In this document: positions 34,691 through 43,906 of the stretch, in pieces
How the letters are laid out: each line of letters begins with the position of its first letter
How positions within the stretch are numbered: the first letter of the stretch is position 1
Assembly: GCF_008727815.1 (NCBI RefSeq)
Contig: NZ_CP044230.1
Coordinates: forward strand, 1,038,001 to 1,102,000
Length of the DNA: 64,000 bases
From: Streptococcus sp. LPB0220
Lineage (GTDB): Bacteria; Bacillota; Bacilli; Lactobacillales; Streptococcaceae
Direction of reading: 5' to 3'
Notes under the pieces: model-generated
Seen by the model: only the letters and a program-made list of their open reading frames with translations
Database searches by the model: none
Told to the model about the DNA's origin: nothing
Translations under genes and position numbers: made by a program

Positions 34691-35206
34691 GTGGATAAAG
34701 ACCAATTGATAGAGAAACCAGAAATAAATATTGTTGGGGTTATTGCAAATCATCAGTTTAACTGGTATATTTGTTCAAACGATATGTGGACAATGGATAT
34801 CGATAAATATATTCAGGCATACCAGGAAGCAGGTCTGAATGTTGATTTCTCCTATTTACCTGAGATTCAACAGAATCTTCATGTGATTACAAAAAGCAAT
34901 CTTGAGAGCTACTTAGAAATGTATAAAGATGATTGGCTGAAGGTGACGGTTGAAGAATTGATCGAAATGATCAAACGCTCAATAGATTGTGAGGACTTAC
35001 ATTCAGAGATTATTTTTGAAGGAAAAGGTTTACTCCCGGATCTTTTAATCGATTTTGATAAAGAGGAGTTTTATTCAAACCATCTGGGGATGAAAAACTA
35101 CGAAAGATATGTTCCGAACGGATGGAAGATTTTTTCAGGGAAATTCGATCATTTGATCCCAAAAGAGGAGCAATATTGGATTGAAAAGACTGGCGCTAAC
35201 CAATGA
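34691..35206 (+). CDS. Hypothetical protein, 171 residues
   Basis: An acidic cytoplasmic protein without signal or membrane segment. It starts VDKDQLIEKPEIN from GTG at 34691, with AGAGGAG 9 bases upstream; a longer frame from 34631 lacks a ribosome site. I do not recognise a family; the N-terminal INIVGVIANHQFNWY stretch and repeated tryptophans suggest a compact alpha/beta fold. AT-rich like its upstream neighbours, so probably accessory. Confidence 0.6.
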   Translation: MDKDQLIEKPEINIVGVIANHQFNWYICSNDMWTMDIDKYIQAYQEAGLNVDFSYLPEIQQNLHVITKSNLESYLEMYKDDWLKVTVEELIEMIKRSIDCEDLHSEIIFEGKGLLPDLLIDFDKEEFYSNHLGMKNYERYVPNGWKIFSGKFDHLIPKEEQYWIEKTGANQ

Positions 35207-35245
35207 AGGAATTAATTATAAAATAAAAAGGAAGAGACAAAACAC

Positions 35246-35971
35246 ATGCAGTTTTATTTTATTGGTGGCTTAGGTGGGAATGGCTACCATTTGGCGCCAC
35301 TAATTGATGAGCTCGGCTTTCCTGTAACCTTTCTAGATCCTTACAGGGAAATGATTCAGACAGAAAAAGATCTTTGTGCTTGGTTTCAAGATCAGATTGG
35401 ACAAGATGAAGAGATCTGTTTATTGGGGCATTCCTTGGGTGGAGATTTGGCTCGTTATCTGGCTAGTGAATTTCTTCAGATTCGAGCTCTGATTCTCTTG
35501 GATGGTGGCTATCTGGATATGGAAAAGATCCTGCCTCTTGAAGAAGAGCTAGAAGGCACGTCGTCCTTCATGCAGCAGCAAGTCTTTTCGACATTGGAAG
35601 AAGCAGTGTTAGCAGAACTTGGTTCTGGAGCAGATCCTACGCCTATAGCGCGAAAAGCAGTAGAGGCTAGCTATCGCTGGAATCCAGCGAGTGGACAATA
35701 TGAATTAAATCTGGATCTAGAAAAGGTCTTGGGCTTATTGCGTCTACGGCGTCAGATCAAGACTTACCAGATTCCACTGGCGGACCTGCCTGTCCTCTTT
35801 ATTGGACCTCGATACCAAGAAGAACCAGAATGGAGGAAAGCAGCTCTGAATCAACTAGATCCCAAGATCAAGCAAGTCTTGCTAGAAGGCTTGGGGCACG
35901 AACTGTATACAGAGGCACCAGAAATTGTAGCTAGAGAAATCAACAATTGGCTCCAAAATGTTCATAAATAA
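35246..35971 (+). CDS. Alpha/beta-hydrolase (thioesterase-like)
   Basis: A 241-residue alpha/beta-hydrolase. The nucleophile elbow GHSLGG is at 61-66 with serine 63; a late histidine sits in GLGHELYTEAPEI. It opens with FIGGLGGNGYHLAPLI, the oxyanion-hole region, and has no signal peptide. Substrate unknown; size and elbow resemble thioesterases and small esterases. A clean ribosome site (GGAAGAG) lies before ATG and a terminator follows the stop. Confidence 0.8.
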   Translation: MQFYFIGGLGGNGYHLAPLIDELGFPVTFLDPYREMIQTEKDLCAWFQDQIGQDEEICLLGHSLGGDLARYLASEFLQIRALILLDGGYLDMEKILPLEEELEGTSSFMQQQVFSTLEEAVLAELGSGADPTPIARKAVEASYRWNPASGQYELNLDLEKVLGLLRLRRQIKTYQIPLADLPVLFIGPRYQEEPEWRKAALNQLDPKIKQVLLEGLGHELYTEAPEIVAREINNWLQNVHK

Positions 35972-36003
35972 AACCTGTTTCTCTTTTTGAAACAGGTTTT
36001 ATC
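35971..36003 (+). terminator. Terminator of the hydrolase gene
   Basis: AAACCTGTTTC and GAAACAGGTTT are perfectly complementary with a T-rich tail. Confidence 0.85.
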
Positions 36004-36008
36004 TTTTA

Positions 36009-36021
36009 ATTTCCGAACGTT
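36009..36021 (+). promoter_or_regulatory. PurR-type box upstream of guaC
   Basis: ATTTCCGAACGTT matches PurBox AWWWCCGAACWWT at 12 of 13 positions. Its CG begins 53 bases before the -10 hexamer, the same spacing as for fhs. Confidence 0.6.
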
Positions 36022-36043
36022 ATTTCCTATAAAATCATTCCCG

Positions 36044-36072
36044 TTGCATTAAGTCCGTATCTTTGATATAAT
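36044..36072 (+). promoter_or_regulatory. guaC promoter
   Basis: TTGCAT and TATAAT separated by 17 bases. The transcript would have a leader of about 75 bases with two small hairpins, CGTC/GACG and ATGCGC/GCGCAT. Confidence 0.7.
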
Positions 36073-36152
36073 CTATCAAGGAAACGTCAAGAGACGTAGC
36101 GATGCGCTTGCGCATAGGTAGGTCAGTTTTTAGAAAAGAGATTTTTCAATCT

Positions 36153-37136
36153 ATGTTAAATGAATTTCCTATTTTCGACTATGAAGATATCCAGTTGATT
36201 CCCAACAAATGTATCATCAATAGCCGGTCTGAAGCAGACACAACCGTTCAATTTGGAAAGCATACCTTCAAGCTACCAGTTGTTCCAGCTAATATGCAGA
36301 CCATTCTAGATGAGGATGTGGCAGAACAGTTGGCGCGTGGTGGATACTTCTATATCATGCACCGCTTTGATGAAGCAGGTCGGATTCCTTTTGTCAAACG
36401 TATGCATGATCAAGGTTTGATCGCTTCTATTTCGGTCGGTGTTAAGGAATACGAATACGACTTTGTGAGTCAATTGAAGGAAGATGCGCCTGAGTACATT
36501 ACCATTGATATCGCACATGGTCATGCGGATAGTGTCATTCGAATGATTCAACACATCAAGAAAGAATTACCAGATACCTTTGTCATTGCTGGAAATGTTG
36601 GAACACCTGAAGCTGTTCGTGAATTGGAAAATGCGGGAGCTGATGCGACCAAGGTCGGGATTGGTCCTGGTAAGGTTTGTATCACCAAAGTTAAGACTGG
36701 ATTTGGTACAGGTGGTTGGCAATTGGCTGCTCTTCGCTGGTGCTCAAAAGCAGCGCGCAAGCCAATCATTGCGGACGGTGGTATTCGGACCCACGGTGAT
36801 ATTGCCAAATCGATTCGTTTCGGGGCGTCTATGGTCATGATCGGTTCTCTCTTTGCAGGACATATCGAAAGTCCTGGTAAAACAGTAGAGATTGATGGAG
36901 AGTCTTTCAAAGAGTACTATGGATCTGCTTCAGAGTACCAAAAAGGTGCTTATAAAAACGTCGAAGGTAAGAAGATTTTATTGCCTGCCAAGGGTCATTT
37001 GCAAGATACCTTGACAGAAATGGAACAAGATTTGCAAAGTTCGATCTCTTATGCAGGAGGCCGAAAATTAGCAGATTTGAAACATGTTGACTATGTGATC
37101 GTTAAGAATTCTATCTGGAATGGCGATGCACACTAA
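36153..37136 (+). CDS. guaC: GMP reductase
   Basis: Converts GMP to IMP with NADPH, letting guanine nucleotides be re-used for AMP. The 327 residues match the bacterial GuaC type: [20 protein letters not shown] at the N-terminus, the catalytic cysteine in [20 protein letters not shown] near 180, and [21 protein letters not shown] start at ATG 36153 ([12 protein letters not shown]); a longer reading covers the leader hairpins. Upstream are a consensus promoter and a PurR-type box. The guanine riboswitch after it belongs to xpt-pbuX. Confidence 0.97.
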   Translation: MLNEFPIFDYEDIQLIPNKCIINSRSEADTTVQFGKHTFKLPVVPANMQTILDEDVAEQLARGGYFYIMHRFDEAGRIPFVKRMHDQGLIASISVGVKEYEYDFVSQLKEDAPEYITIDIAHGHADSVIRMIQHIKKELPDTFVIAGNVGTPEAVRELENAGADATKVGIGPGKVCITKVKTGFGTGGWQLAALRWCSKAARKPIIADGGIRTHGDIAKSIRFGASMVMIGSLFAGHIESPGKTVEIDGESFKEYYGSASEYQKGAYKNVEGKKILLPAKGHLQDTLTEMEQDLQSSISYAGGRKLADLKHVDYVIVKNSIWNGDAH

Positions 37137-37141
37137 TTGAA

Positions 37142-37264
37142 TTACTTATTTATTTCACGAATAGGCGTGATGTTTCTACAAGGTGCCGGAACACCTAACA
37201 ATAAGTAAGTCGGGATTATTTCTCTTTCTAGAGAGATTTCAAGGCTTGCTTAGCAGGCCTTTTT
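37142..37264 (+). promoter_or_regulatory. Guanine riboswitch with terminator, controlling xpt-pbuX
   Basis: P1 is TTACTTATT/AATAAGTAA (37142-37150, 37200-37208), P2 TCACG/CGTGA, P3 AGGTG/CACCT, with core TTTCTAC and J3/1 reading AAC. The base at the ligand-pairing position (equivalent to 74 in B. subtilis xpt) is C, which specifies guanine. A terminator AAGGCTTGC/GCAGGCCTT with TTTT (37241-37264) follows. Guanine binding should stop transcription of xpt and pbuX. Confidence 0.9.
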
Positions 37265-37312
37265 GTATTTTGTGAATGAAGTAGAGGATTTTTTAAAAAA
37301 GTAGGAGGAAGT

Positions 37313-37894
37313 ATGAAATTACTTGAAGAGCGCATCTTAAAAGATGGCAATGTTTTAGGTGAGAATATCCTCAAGGTGGACTCCTTTTTGACCCACCAAG
37401 TGGATTTCAAATTGATGAAAGAAATTGGTCAGACTTTTGCGGACCGGTTCAAAGATGCTGGTGTGACCAAAGTCGTGACCATTGAAGCATCTGGGATTGC
37501 ACCTGCCCTTTATGTAGCTGAAGCCTTGGATGTTCCCATGATCTTTGCTAAGAAGGCGAAAAACATCACGATGAATGAAGGCATCTTGACGGCTGAGGTT
37601 TATTCCTTTACCAAGCAAGTCACCAGCACCGTTTCGATTGCTGGTAAATTCTTGGATCCATCAGATAAGGTTTTGATCATTGACGATTTCCTCGCAAATG
37701 GTCAAGCAGCCAAAGGATTGATTCAAATCATCGAACAAGCCGGGGCTCAAGTCGAAGCGATTGGGATTGTGATTGAAAAATCCTTCCAAGATGGACGAGG
37801 ATTGTTAGAAGAGTTGGGATATCCAGTTGTATCCCTCGCACGTTTGGACCGTTTTGAAAATGGTCAGGTTGTATTTAAGGAGGCAGACATCTAA
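37313..37894 (+). CDS. xpt: Xanthine phosphoribosyltransferase
   Basis: Salvages xanthine (and less well guanine) to XMP using PRPP. The 193 residues include the PRPP loop [16 protein letters not shown] near 125-140 and [16 protein letters not shown] near the N-terminus, typical of Xpt. An AGGAGG site precedes ATG. It shares a one-base overlap with pbuX and lies 49 bases after the terminator of a guanine riboswitch, so expression should fall when guanine is plentiful. Confidence 0.96.
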   Translation: MKLLEERILKDGNVLGENILKVDSFLTHQVDFKLMKEIGQTFADRFKDAGVTKVVTIEASGIAPALYVAEALDVPMIFAKKAKNITMNEGILTAEVYSFTKQVTSTVSIAGKFLDPSDKVLIIDDFLANGQAAKGLIQIIEQAGAQVEAIGIVIEKSFQDGRGLLEELGYPVVSLARLDRFENGQVVFKEADI

Positions 37895-39156
37895 TGCAAA
37901 AACAAGAAAGCCATTCACAGGCGGCCATTCTAGGCTTGCAACATCTTTTGGCCATGTATTCGGGATCTATTTTGGTGCCGATCATGATCGCAGGAGCTTT
38001 GGGCTATAACGCTCATCAACTAACCTACCTCATCTCTACAGATATCTTCATGTGTGGGGTAGCAACTTTCCTTCAAGTGCAGCTCAATAAATACTTTGGG
38101 ATCGGTCTTCCGGTAGTCCTTGGGGTTGCCTTCCAGTCTGTGGCACCTCTCAGCATGATCGGGGCTAGCCATGGTAGTGGGGCCATGTTTGGTGCCTTGA
38201 TTGTTTCAGGGATTTATGTCATCCTTGTCTCTGGTTTCTTCTCTAAGATTGCCAATCTCTTCCCATCAATTGTAACGGGATCCGTTATTACAACCATTGG
38301 TTTGACTTTGATTCCAGTAGCGATTGGAAATATGGGAAATAATGCGCCAAAACCAACCGTTCAAAGCTTGATTTTGGCTGTGGTGACTATTCTCATCATT
38401 TTAGTCGTTAATATCTATACGACTGGTTTTATTAAATCCATTTCAATTTTGATTGGTTTGATCGTAGGTACTGCCATTGCGGCTTCTATGGGCTTGGTAG
38501 ACTTCACACCTGTGACGCAAGCACCAGTCGTTCACGTTCCAACACCTTTCTTCTTTGGAGCTCCTAAGTTTGAAATCACCTCAATCTTGATGATGTGTAT
38601 TATCGCGACGGTTTCCATGGTTGAATCGACTGGTGTCTATCTTGCTCTTTCTGATATTACCAAAGATCCAATTAATAGCACGCGCCTTCGCAATGGTTAT
38701 CGTGCTGAAGGGTTGGCCGTTCTCCTCGGTGGTATCTTCAACACCTTCCCTTACACCGGATTCTCACAAAACGTCGGCTTGGTGAAATTGTCTGGTATCA
38801 AGACTCGTCTTCCAATCTACTATGCGGCTGGTTTCCTTGTTCTTCTTGGTCTCCTTCCTAAGTTTGGAGCTTTAGCACAAATCATTCCAAGTCCAGTTCT
38901 TGGGGGAGCGATGCTAGTGATGTTTGGTTTTGTATCGATTCAAGGGATGCAGATTCTTGCGCGTGTTGATTTTGAACACAATGAGCACAATTTCTTGATC
39001 GCTGCTGTATCGATTGCTGCAGGGGTTGGTTTGAACAACAGCACCCTCTTCAATGGCCTTCCAACAGGATTCCAAATGTTCTTTGCAAACGGAATTGTCG
39101 TTGCCAGTGTCTTAGCGATCGTTCTCAATGCTATTTTAAACCGCAATAAACACTAA
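37894..39156 (+). CDS. pbuX: Xanthine permease (NCS2 family)
   Basis: A 420-residue nucleobase:cation symporter importing xanthine, with about fourteen hydrophobic segments. The NCS2 signature region is visible around ETTSMVEST-like VSMVESTGVYLALSD and the N-terminal GLQHLLAMYSGSILVP. It is translationally coupled to xpt (ATG overlaps the xpt stop), the canonical xpt-pbuX pair controlled by the guanine riboswitch. A hairpin terminator follows. Confidence 0.95.
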   Translation: MQKQESHSQAAILGLQHLLAMYSGSILVPIMIAGALGYNAHQLTYLISTDIFMCGVATFLQVQLNKYFGIGLPVVLGVAFQSVAPLSMIGASHGSGAMFGALIVSGIYVILVSGFFSKIANLFPSIVTGSVITTIGLTLIPVAIGNMGNNAPKPTVQSLILAVVTILIILVVNIYTTGFIKSISILIGLIVGTAIAASMGLVDFTPVTQAPVVHVPTPFFFGAPKFEITSILMMCIIATVSMVESTGVYLALSDITKDPINSTRLRNGYRAEGLAVLLGGIFNTFPYTGFSQNVGLVKLSGIKTRLPIYYAAGFLVLLGLLPKFGALAQIIPSPVLGGAMLVMFGFVSIQGMQILARVDFEHNEHNFLIAAVSIAAGVGLNNSTLFNGLPTGFQMFFANGIVVASVLAIVLNAILNRNKH

Positions 39157-39165
39157 TCTCACATG

Positions 39166-39197
39166 AACCGGAGGTCCTTGGATCTTCGGTTTTTTTG
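39166..39197 (+). terminator. xpt-pbuX terminator
   Basis: ACCGGAGGTCC and GGATCTTCGGT form an 11-base stem with two G-T pairs, then TTTTTTT. Confidence 0.8.
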
Positions 39198-39266
39198 ACT
39201 TTTAAGGAAACATATAGTAGAGTGGAAGAGGAGAGAATCTTATTTGATGAGAAGAGAGTTAGAATC

Positions 39267-40610
39267 ATGTATTTAACCTATCACTTTAAAGAGCGCTTGC
39301 GCTTGTTTTTGAGTTTATTTTTGCCGATTTTAATCTACCAATTGGCCAATTATTCAGCCAGCTTTGTCGATACAGCCATGACCGGTCAGTACCGGACCCT
39401 TGATTTGGCTGGTGTTTCTACAGCTACCAGTCTGTGGAATCCATTATTTACTTTCCTGACAGGGATTGTCTCTGCGCTGACACCGATTGTTGGGCATCAT
39501 TTAGGAAAGGGAAATAAAGAACGGATTGCTGGCGATTTTTACCAATTCCTCTATCTGTCATTTGGTATGGCCATTCTCTTAATAGGCTTTGTTTGGGGGA
39601 TTGCACCCATGATTCTCAAGCAGATCGGCTTAGAAAATGTTGTTGCTCAAATAGCCATTCGCTACTTATATTTCCTTTCTCTAGGAATCTTACCTTTGTT
39701 GCTCTTTAGTATCGTGCGGACCTTCCTCGATACCTTGGGCATGACGCGTCTATCCATGTACTTGATGCTCTTGCTCTTGCCTTTCAATGCTTGTTTTAAC
39801 TATATCCTGATCTATGGAGCATTTGGTTTTCCTGAGATGGGAGGAGCAGGAGCAGGTCTTGGAACCTCTCTGGCCTACTGGGTCTTGTTGGCCATTGCGG
39901 TTTTGATCTTGTGCAAACACCCCAAGGTAGCACCTTTCCAATTGTGGAAGCCTCAACCTTATGATTTTAAAGGGATGAAAGAAGTACTGCGCCTTGGGCT
40001 TCCAATTGGTGGAATTGTTTTTGCAGAAGTCATCATCTTCTCGCTGGTTGGTTTGTTAATGGCAAAATTCCCATCACTGACCATTGCGAGCCACCAATCG
40101 GCCATGAATTTTTCTACCCTGATGTATGCTTTCCCAGTTAGTATCTCCAGTACTATGGCGATTATCGTATCTTACGAACTGGGAGCAGGAAGACCAGAAG
40201 TGGTCAAACAATATTGCCGTTTGGGACGACTGACAGCCTTTGGCTTTGCGATTGTCACCCTCGTCTTTCTCTATACATTCCGCTTCCAACTGGCAGGGCT
40301 ATACGGCAAGGACCCAGTCTTTGTGCAACAAACAGCTATTTTCATGACCTATAGCCTCTTTTTCCAAGTAGCCGATACCTTCGCAGCACCCCTTCAAGGG
40401 ATTTTGCGGGGATATAAGGATACAACCGTTCCATTCTTATTAGGAGTCTTTAGTTATTGGTGTATCTCTATCCCACTAGGGATTTTCCTTGACCATGTGA
40501 CCAACCTCGGTCCCTATGCTTATTGGATCGGCCTTATTTCTAGCCTTGTCGTGAGTGGAATTTGTTACCAACTTCGGCTCTGGCAGATCGAAAAAAAACA
40601 AACAAACTAA
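39267..40610 (+). CDS. MATE family efflux transporter, second copy
   Basis: A 447-residue membrane protein with twelve hydrophobic segments of the MATE family, closer in layout to the NorM/DinF-like branch (LFLPILIYQLANYSASFVDT, then AGVSTATSLWNPLF) than the one at 14482-15825. Start at ATG 39267 is chosen because the family N-terminus follows at once. Substrate unknown. It sits alone between pbuX and ilvD. Confidence 0.9.
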   Translation: MYLTYHFKERLRLFLSLFLPILIYQLANYSASFVDTAMTGQYRTLDLAGVSTATSLWNPLFTFLTGIVSALTPIVGHHLGKGNKERIAGDFYQFLYLSFGMAILLIGFVWGIAPMILKQIGLENVVAQIAIRYLYFLSLGILPLLLFSIVRTFLDTLGMTRLSMYLMLLLLPFNACFNYILIYGAFGFPEMGGAGAGLGTSLAYWVLLAIAVLILCKHPKVAPFQLWKPQPYDFKGMKEVLRLGLPIGGIVFAEVIIFSLVGLLMAKFPSLTIASHQSAMNFSTLMYAFPVSISSTMAIIVSYELGAGRPEVVKQYCRLGRLTAFGFAIVTLVFLYTFRFQLAGLYGKDPVFVQQTAIFMTYSLFFQVADTFAAPLQGILRGYKDTTVPFLLGVFSYWCISIPLGIFLDHVTNLGPYAYWIGLISSLVVSGICYQLRLWQIEKKQTN

Positions 40611-40656
40611 AATGAAGTCTGGGAAACCAGGCTTTTTATGTACCGTGAATATTATA

Positions 40657-40671
40657 AATTTTCTGAAAGTT
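40657..40671 (+). promoter_or_regulatory. CodY box at the ilvD promoter
   Basis: AATTTTCTGAAAGTT matches AATTTTCWGAAAATT at 14 of 15 positions and ends one base before the -35 hexamer TTGACA. ilvD is a known CodY target in streptococci and lactococci. Confidence 0.7.
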
Positions 40672-40672
40672 C

Positions 40673-40700
40673 TTGACAATTGATGTCAAAGTGGTAAGAT
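40673..40700 (+). promoter_or_regulatory. ilvD promoter
   Basis: TTGACA and TAAGAT separated by 16 bases, followed by a purine-rich leader and AGAAGGAG before ATG. Confidence 0.65.
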
Positions 40701-40736
40701 TAGGAGGTAGAAATGAAGAACTAGAAGGAGAACAAG

Positions 40737-42455
40737 ATGAGAAGTGATATGATCAAAATGGGGATCGACCGAGCACCAGCGCGTGGTCTCCTCTATGCGA
40801 CAGGGCAAGTAAAATCAGCAAAGGATATGCAAAAGCCCTTTATTGCCATTTGTAACTCCTATATTGATATCGTTCCAGGCCATGTTCACCTGCGTGAATT
40901 AGCAGATGTTGCCAAGGAAGATATTCGCGAGGCTGGTGGGATTCCTTTTGAATTTAATACCATCGGTGTGGATGATGGGATTGCTATGGGCCATATCGGG
41001 ATGCGTTATAGTTTGCCATCTCGCGAGTTGATCGCAGATGCTGCTGAAACGGTCATCAATGCCCACTGGTTTGACGGTGTTTTCTATATTCCCAACTGTG
41101 ATAAGATTACACCAGGAATGATTTTGGCAGCTATGCGGACCAATGTACCAGCCGTATTTTGTTCTGGTGGACCCATGAAGGGCGGCGTTGACATGACGGG
41201 GCATCAAGCGACGCTCTCAAGTTTGTTTGAAGCTGTAGGTACTTATCAAGCTGGTGATATGAGCATGGATGAGCTGGATTTCTTGGAAAAAAATGCCTGT
41301 CCAACTTGTGGCTCTTGCTCTGGTATGTTTACTGCCAATTCCATGAACTGTTTGATGGAAGTATTAGGCCTTGCTCTTCCTGGAAATGGTACTATCCTAG
41401 CTGTTTCAGATGAACGCCGGGAATTGGTTCGTCAAGCAGCCAAACAATTGGTAGAGAATATTAAAAAGGGTATCCGTCCACGGGATATCGTGACCAAAGA
41501 AGCCATCAACGATGCTTTTGCGCTCGATATGGCCATGGGTGGTTCAACCAATACGGTGCTTCATACGCTGGCTATTGCGCGTGAAGCAGGGATTGACTAT
41601 GATCTCAAAGATATCAACGAGATTGCTAAGAAGACACCTTATCTCTCTAAAATTGCTCCTTCAAGTGTTTACACTATGCATGATGTGCATGAAGCTGGTG
41701 GTGTTCCAGCCATTATCAATCAGTTGATCAAAAAAGGTGCCATTAAGGGTGATCGTATCACAGTTACTGGTAAAACCTTGAAAGAAAACGTAGCTGGTGC
41801 TGAAATCAAAAATCAAGAAATTATCCATCCAATCGAGCATCCGATTTCACCTGTAGGTGGTTTGTCGATCCTTTATGGAAATATCGCTCAGGATGGGGCG
41901 GTTATCAAGGTCGGTGGGGTCGATCCATCTGTGACCACTTTCCGCGGAAAGGCCATCTGTTGCGATTCACAAGATCAAGCCCTTGAGTTGATTGACAATG
42001 GAACAGTCAAGAAGGGACATGTCGTTGTCATTCGTTACGAGGGTCCTCAGGGTGGACCTGGTATGCCAGAGATGCTAGCACCAACTTCTAAGATTGTCGG
42101 ACGCGGTCTTGGTAAGGATGTGGCACTGATTACGGATGGTCGTTTCTCAGGAGCTACTCGTGGGATTGCTATTGGTCACGTTTCTCCAGAAGCGGCAGAA
42201 GGTGGTAATATCGCCTTGATTGAAGATGGGGACGAAATCGTGATTGACCTTCCAAATCGTACTATTGATTTGCTTGTCGATGATGCCACTCTTGCAGAAC
42301 GTCGCAAACATTTGAAACCTTTCAAATCAAAAATCTCCAGCGGTTGGTTGCGTCGTTATACAGCCTTTGCCAAATCAGCCAATGTCGGCGGAACCTTGAT
42401 GAGTGACGAAGAATTCGAAGAACGGAAAGCAGAACGTCAAGCCCAAGAAAAATAA
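40737..42455 (+). CDS. ilvD: Dihydroxy-acid dehydratase
   Basis: Dehydrates 2,3-dihydroxy acids to the 2-keto precursors of valine, leucine and isoleucine. The 572 residues have the cluster-binding cysteines in [16 protein letters not shown] (about 48), [11 protein letters not shown] (about 121) and [11 protein letters not shown] (about 193), as in Fe-S dehydratases of the IlvD/Edd family. The other ilv genes are not adjacent. A CodY box just upstream of the promoter suggests repression when branched-chain amino acids and GTP are plentiful. Confidence 0.97.
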   Translation: MRSDMIKMGIDRAPARGLLYATGQVKSAKDMQKPFIAICNSYIDIVPGHVHLRELADVAKEDIREAGGIPFEFNTIGVDDGIAMGHIGMRYSLPSRELIADAAETVINAHWFDGVFYIPNCDKITPGMILAAMRTNVPAVFCSGGPMKGGVDMTGHQATLSSLFEAVGTYQAGDMSMDELDFLEKNACPTCGSCSGMFTANSMNCLMEVLGLALPGNGTILAVSDERRELVRQAAKQLVENIKKGIRPRDIVTKEAINDAFALDMAMGGSTNTVLHTLAIAREAGIDYDLKDINEIAKKTPYLSKIAPSSVYTMHDVHEAGGVPAIINQLIKKGAIKGDRITVTGKTLKENVAGAEIKNQEIIHPIEHPISPVGGLSILYGNIAQDGAVIKVGGVDPSVTTFRGKAICCDSQDQALELIDNGTVKKGHVVVIRYEGPQGGPGMPEMLAPTSKIVGRGLGKDVALITDGRFSGATRGIAIGHVSPEAAEGGNIALIEDGDEIVIDLPNRTIDLLVDDATLAERRKHLKPFKSKISSGWLRRYTAFAKSANVGGTLMSDEEFEERKAERQAQEK

Positions 42456-42456
42456 G

Positions 42457-42504
42457 AAAAAGCCTTTCCTGCTATGTGATATCACAAGCAAGAAAGGCTT
42501 TTTT
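42457..42504. terminator. ilvD terminator with nested palindrome
   Basis: AAAAGCCTTTC and GAAAGGCTTTT form the outer stem with an inner perfect TGTGATATCACA palindrome. A-rich left and T-rich right flanks make it usable by the convergent tautomerase gene as well. Confidence 0.8.
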
Positions 42505-42514
42505 AGTGGAACCA

Positions 42515-42697
42515 TTATTTGGTGCGCATTTCACCTTGAGGGAAGTAGGTTCCTTCAGGCATATCGTTAATGATAACGTGAACTGCTGACTGAGGAGCAC
42601 CAGTATTGCGAACAACAGCTTCGGTTACTTCTTTAGCGAGGGCTTTCTTTTGTTCCAAGGTGCGTCCTTCAAATAGGTCAATTCGTACAAATGGCAT
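42515..42697 (-). CDS. 4-oxalocrotonate tautomerase-like protein
   Basis: A 60-residue tautomerase. After removal of Met the catalytic Pro-1 is exposed (MPFVRIDLFEGRTLEQKK), the hallmark of the 4-OT family; an arginine near 40 is less clear. Such proteins form hexamers and catalyse keto-enol shifts; no aromatic degradation genes are near, so the natural substrate is unknown. It is common in streptococci. Single gene convergent with ilvD. Confidence 0.88.
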   Translation of the reverse strand: MPFVRIDLFEGRTLEQKKALAKEVTEAVVRNTGAPQSAVHVIINDMPEGTYFPQGEMRTK

Positions 42698-42811
42698 ATG
42701 GCCACCTCCTAAATTTTTTATAGGACTATTTTATCACATTTTGGGATACAAAGCTTAGCGAAATTATGGTAAAATGATAATGAAACACATTTTAGAGAGA
42801 ACAAAAGGAAA

Positions 42812-43396
42812 ATGGCACAATTATATTATAAATATGGGACCATGAACTCGGGAAAAACCATTGAGATCTTGAAGGTGGCCCATAATTATGAAGAGCAAGG
42901 CAAGAGCGTCGTCATCATGACCTCGGCAATCGATACACGAGATGGAGTAGGAGTGGTTTCTAGTCGGATCGGTATGAAACGAGAAGCCGTTGCAATTGAA
43001 GACGATACGGATATCTTTGGCTTTATTAAAAACCAAACAATCAAACCTTACTGTGTGTTAATCGATGAAGCTCAGTTTTTGAAACGCCACCATGTCTATG
43101 ACTTGGCAAGAGTCGTGGATGAACTGGATGTACCGGTTATGGCTTTTGGCCTCAAAAATGATTTCCGAAATGAACTCTTTGAAGGTTCCAAACACCTCCT
43201 CTTGTTAGCCGACAAGATCGAGGAGATCAAAACCATCTGCCAATACTGTTCCCGCAAGGCAACCATGGTCTTGCGTACCCAAGCGGGTAAACCTGTCTAT
43301 GATGGAGAGCAGATCCAGATCGGTGGACACGAGACCTATATCTCGGTTTGCCGCAAGCATTATTTTAATCCAGACATACCAACCGAAAGCGTCTAG
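42812..43396 (+). CDS. tdk: Thymidine kinase
   Basis: Phosphorylates thymidine to dTMP in salvage. The 194 residues show the P-loop [12 protein letters not shown] near 10-20, the Walker [10 protein letters not shown] near 87, and four zinc cysteines (CQYCSRK and VCRKHYF with a further Cys) of the type II bacterial enzyme. First gene of the tdk-GNAT-prfA-prmC-ywlC-glyA run, an order long conserved in streptococci. Confidence 0.96.
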   Translation: MAQLYYKYGTMNSGKTIEILKVAHNYEEQGKSVVIMTSAIDTRDGVGVVSSRIGMKREAVAIEDDTDIFGFIKNQTIKPYCVLIDEAQFLKRHHVYDLARVVDELDVPVMAFGLKNDFRNELFEGSKHLLLLADKIEEIKTICQYCSRKATMVLRTQAGKPVYDGEQIQIGGHETYISVCRKHYFNPDIPTESV

Positions 43397-43417
43397 AACG
43401 TTTTAGAGAGGATAATA

Positions 43418-43897
43418 ATGTCTATTTGTTTAAAAGATATTACGATAGAGAATTATTTTGACGTTTTAAATCTAGAAGTTCATCCAAATCAAAGGAATTT
43501 TATTGCATCCAATTCCATTAGCTTAGCTGAAGCCTATGTATATGATAAAAATGGTGATTTTATAGCTCCCTTAGCAGTTTATGATAAGGAAGTATTAGTT
43601 GGTTTTGTTATGATTGCCTATGACCAGAAAATTGGGATCAGCAAGGGGAACTACTTGTTATTTCGTTTTATGATCGATAAACGATTTCAAGGTTTAGGCT
43701 ATTTTAAACCGACTATGGATGCAGTCATTGACTTTGTTCGAAAAGAACCAGCTGGAAAAGCAACAAGTCTTTGGTTATCTTATGAACCGGAAAATAATCA
43801 AGCGAGATCTTGCTATCTCCATTATGGATTTAAAGAAACTGGCGAAGTCATAGAAAACGAAATTGTAGCAATCTATGATCTAACAACCAAGAATTAA
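43418..43897 (+). CDS. GNAT family N-acetyltransferase
   Basis: A 159-residue acetyltransferase: LVGFVMIAYD core strand, LFRFMIDKRFQGLGYFKPTM as the acetyl-CoA site and NQARSCYLHYGFKETGE as motif B, similar to spermidine or amino-group acetyltransferases of the BltD/SpeG kind. The acceptor cannot be told. Inserted between tdk and prfA, in the same direction, 10 bases before prfA; many streptococci lack it at this site, so it may be a later insertion. Confidence 0.82.
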   Translation: MSICLKDITIENYFDVLNLEVHPNQRNFIASNSISLAEAYVYDKNGDFIAPLAVYDKEVLVGFVMIAYDQKIGISKGNYLLFRFMIDKRFQGLGYFKPTMDAVIDFVRKEPAGKATSLWLSYEPENNQARSCYLHYGFKETGEVIENEIVAIYDLTTKN

Positions 43898-43906
43898 GGA
43901 GCGAAA

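Noticed and set aside
36009-36152. Purine riboswitch ahead of guaC
   Set aside because: No P1 closure and no TTTCTAC/J3-1 core; the true riboswitch is after guaC, in front of xpt.
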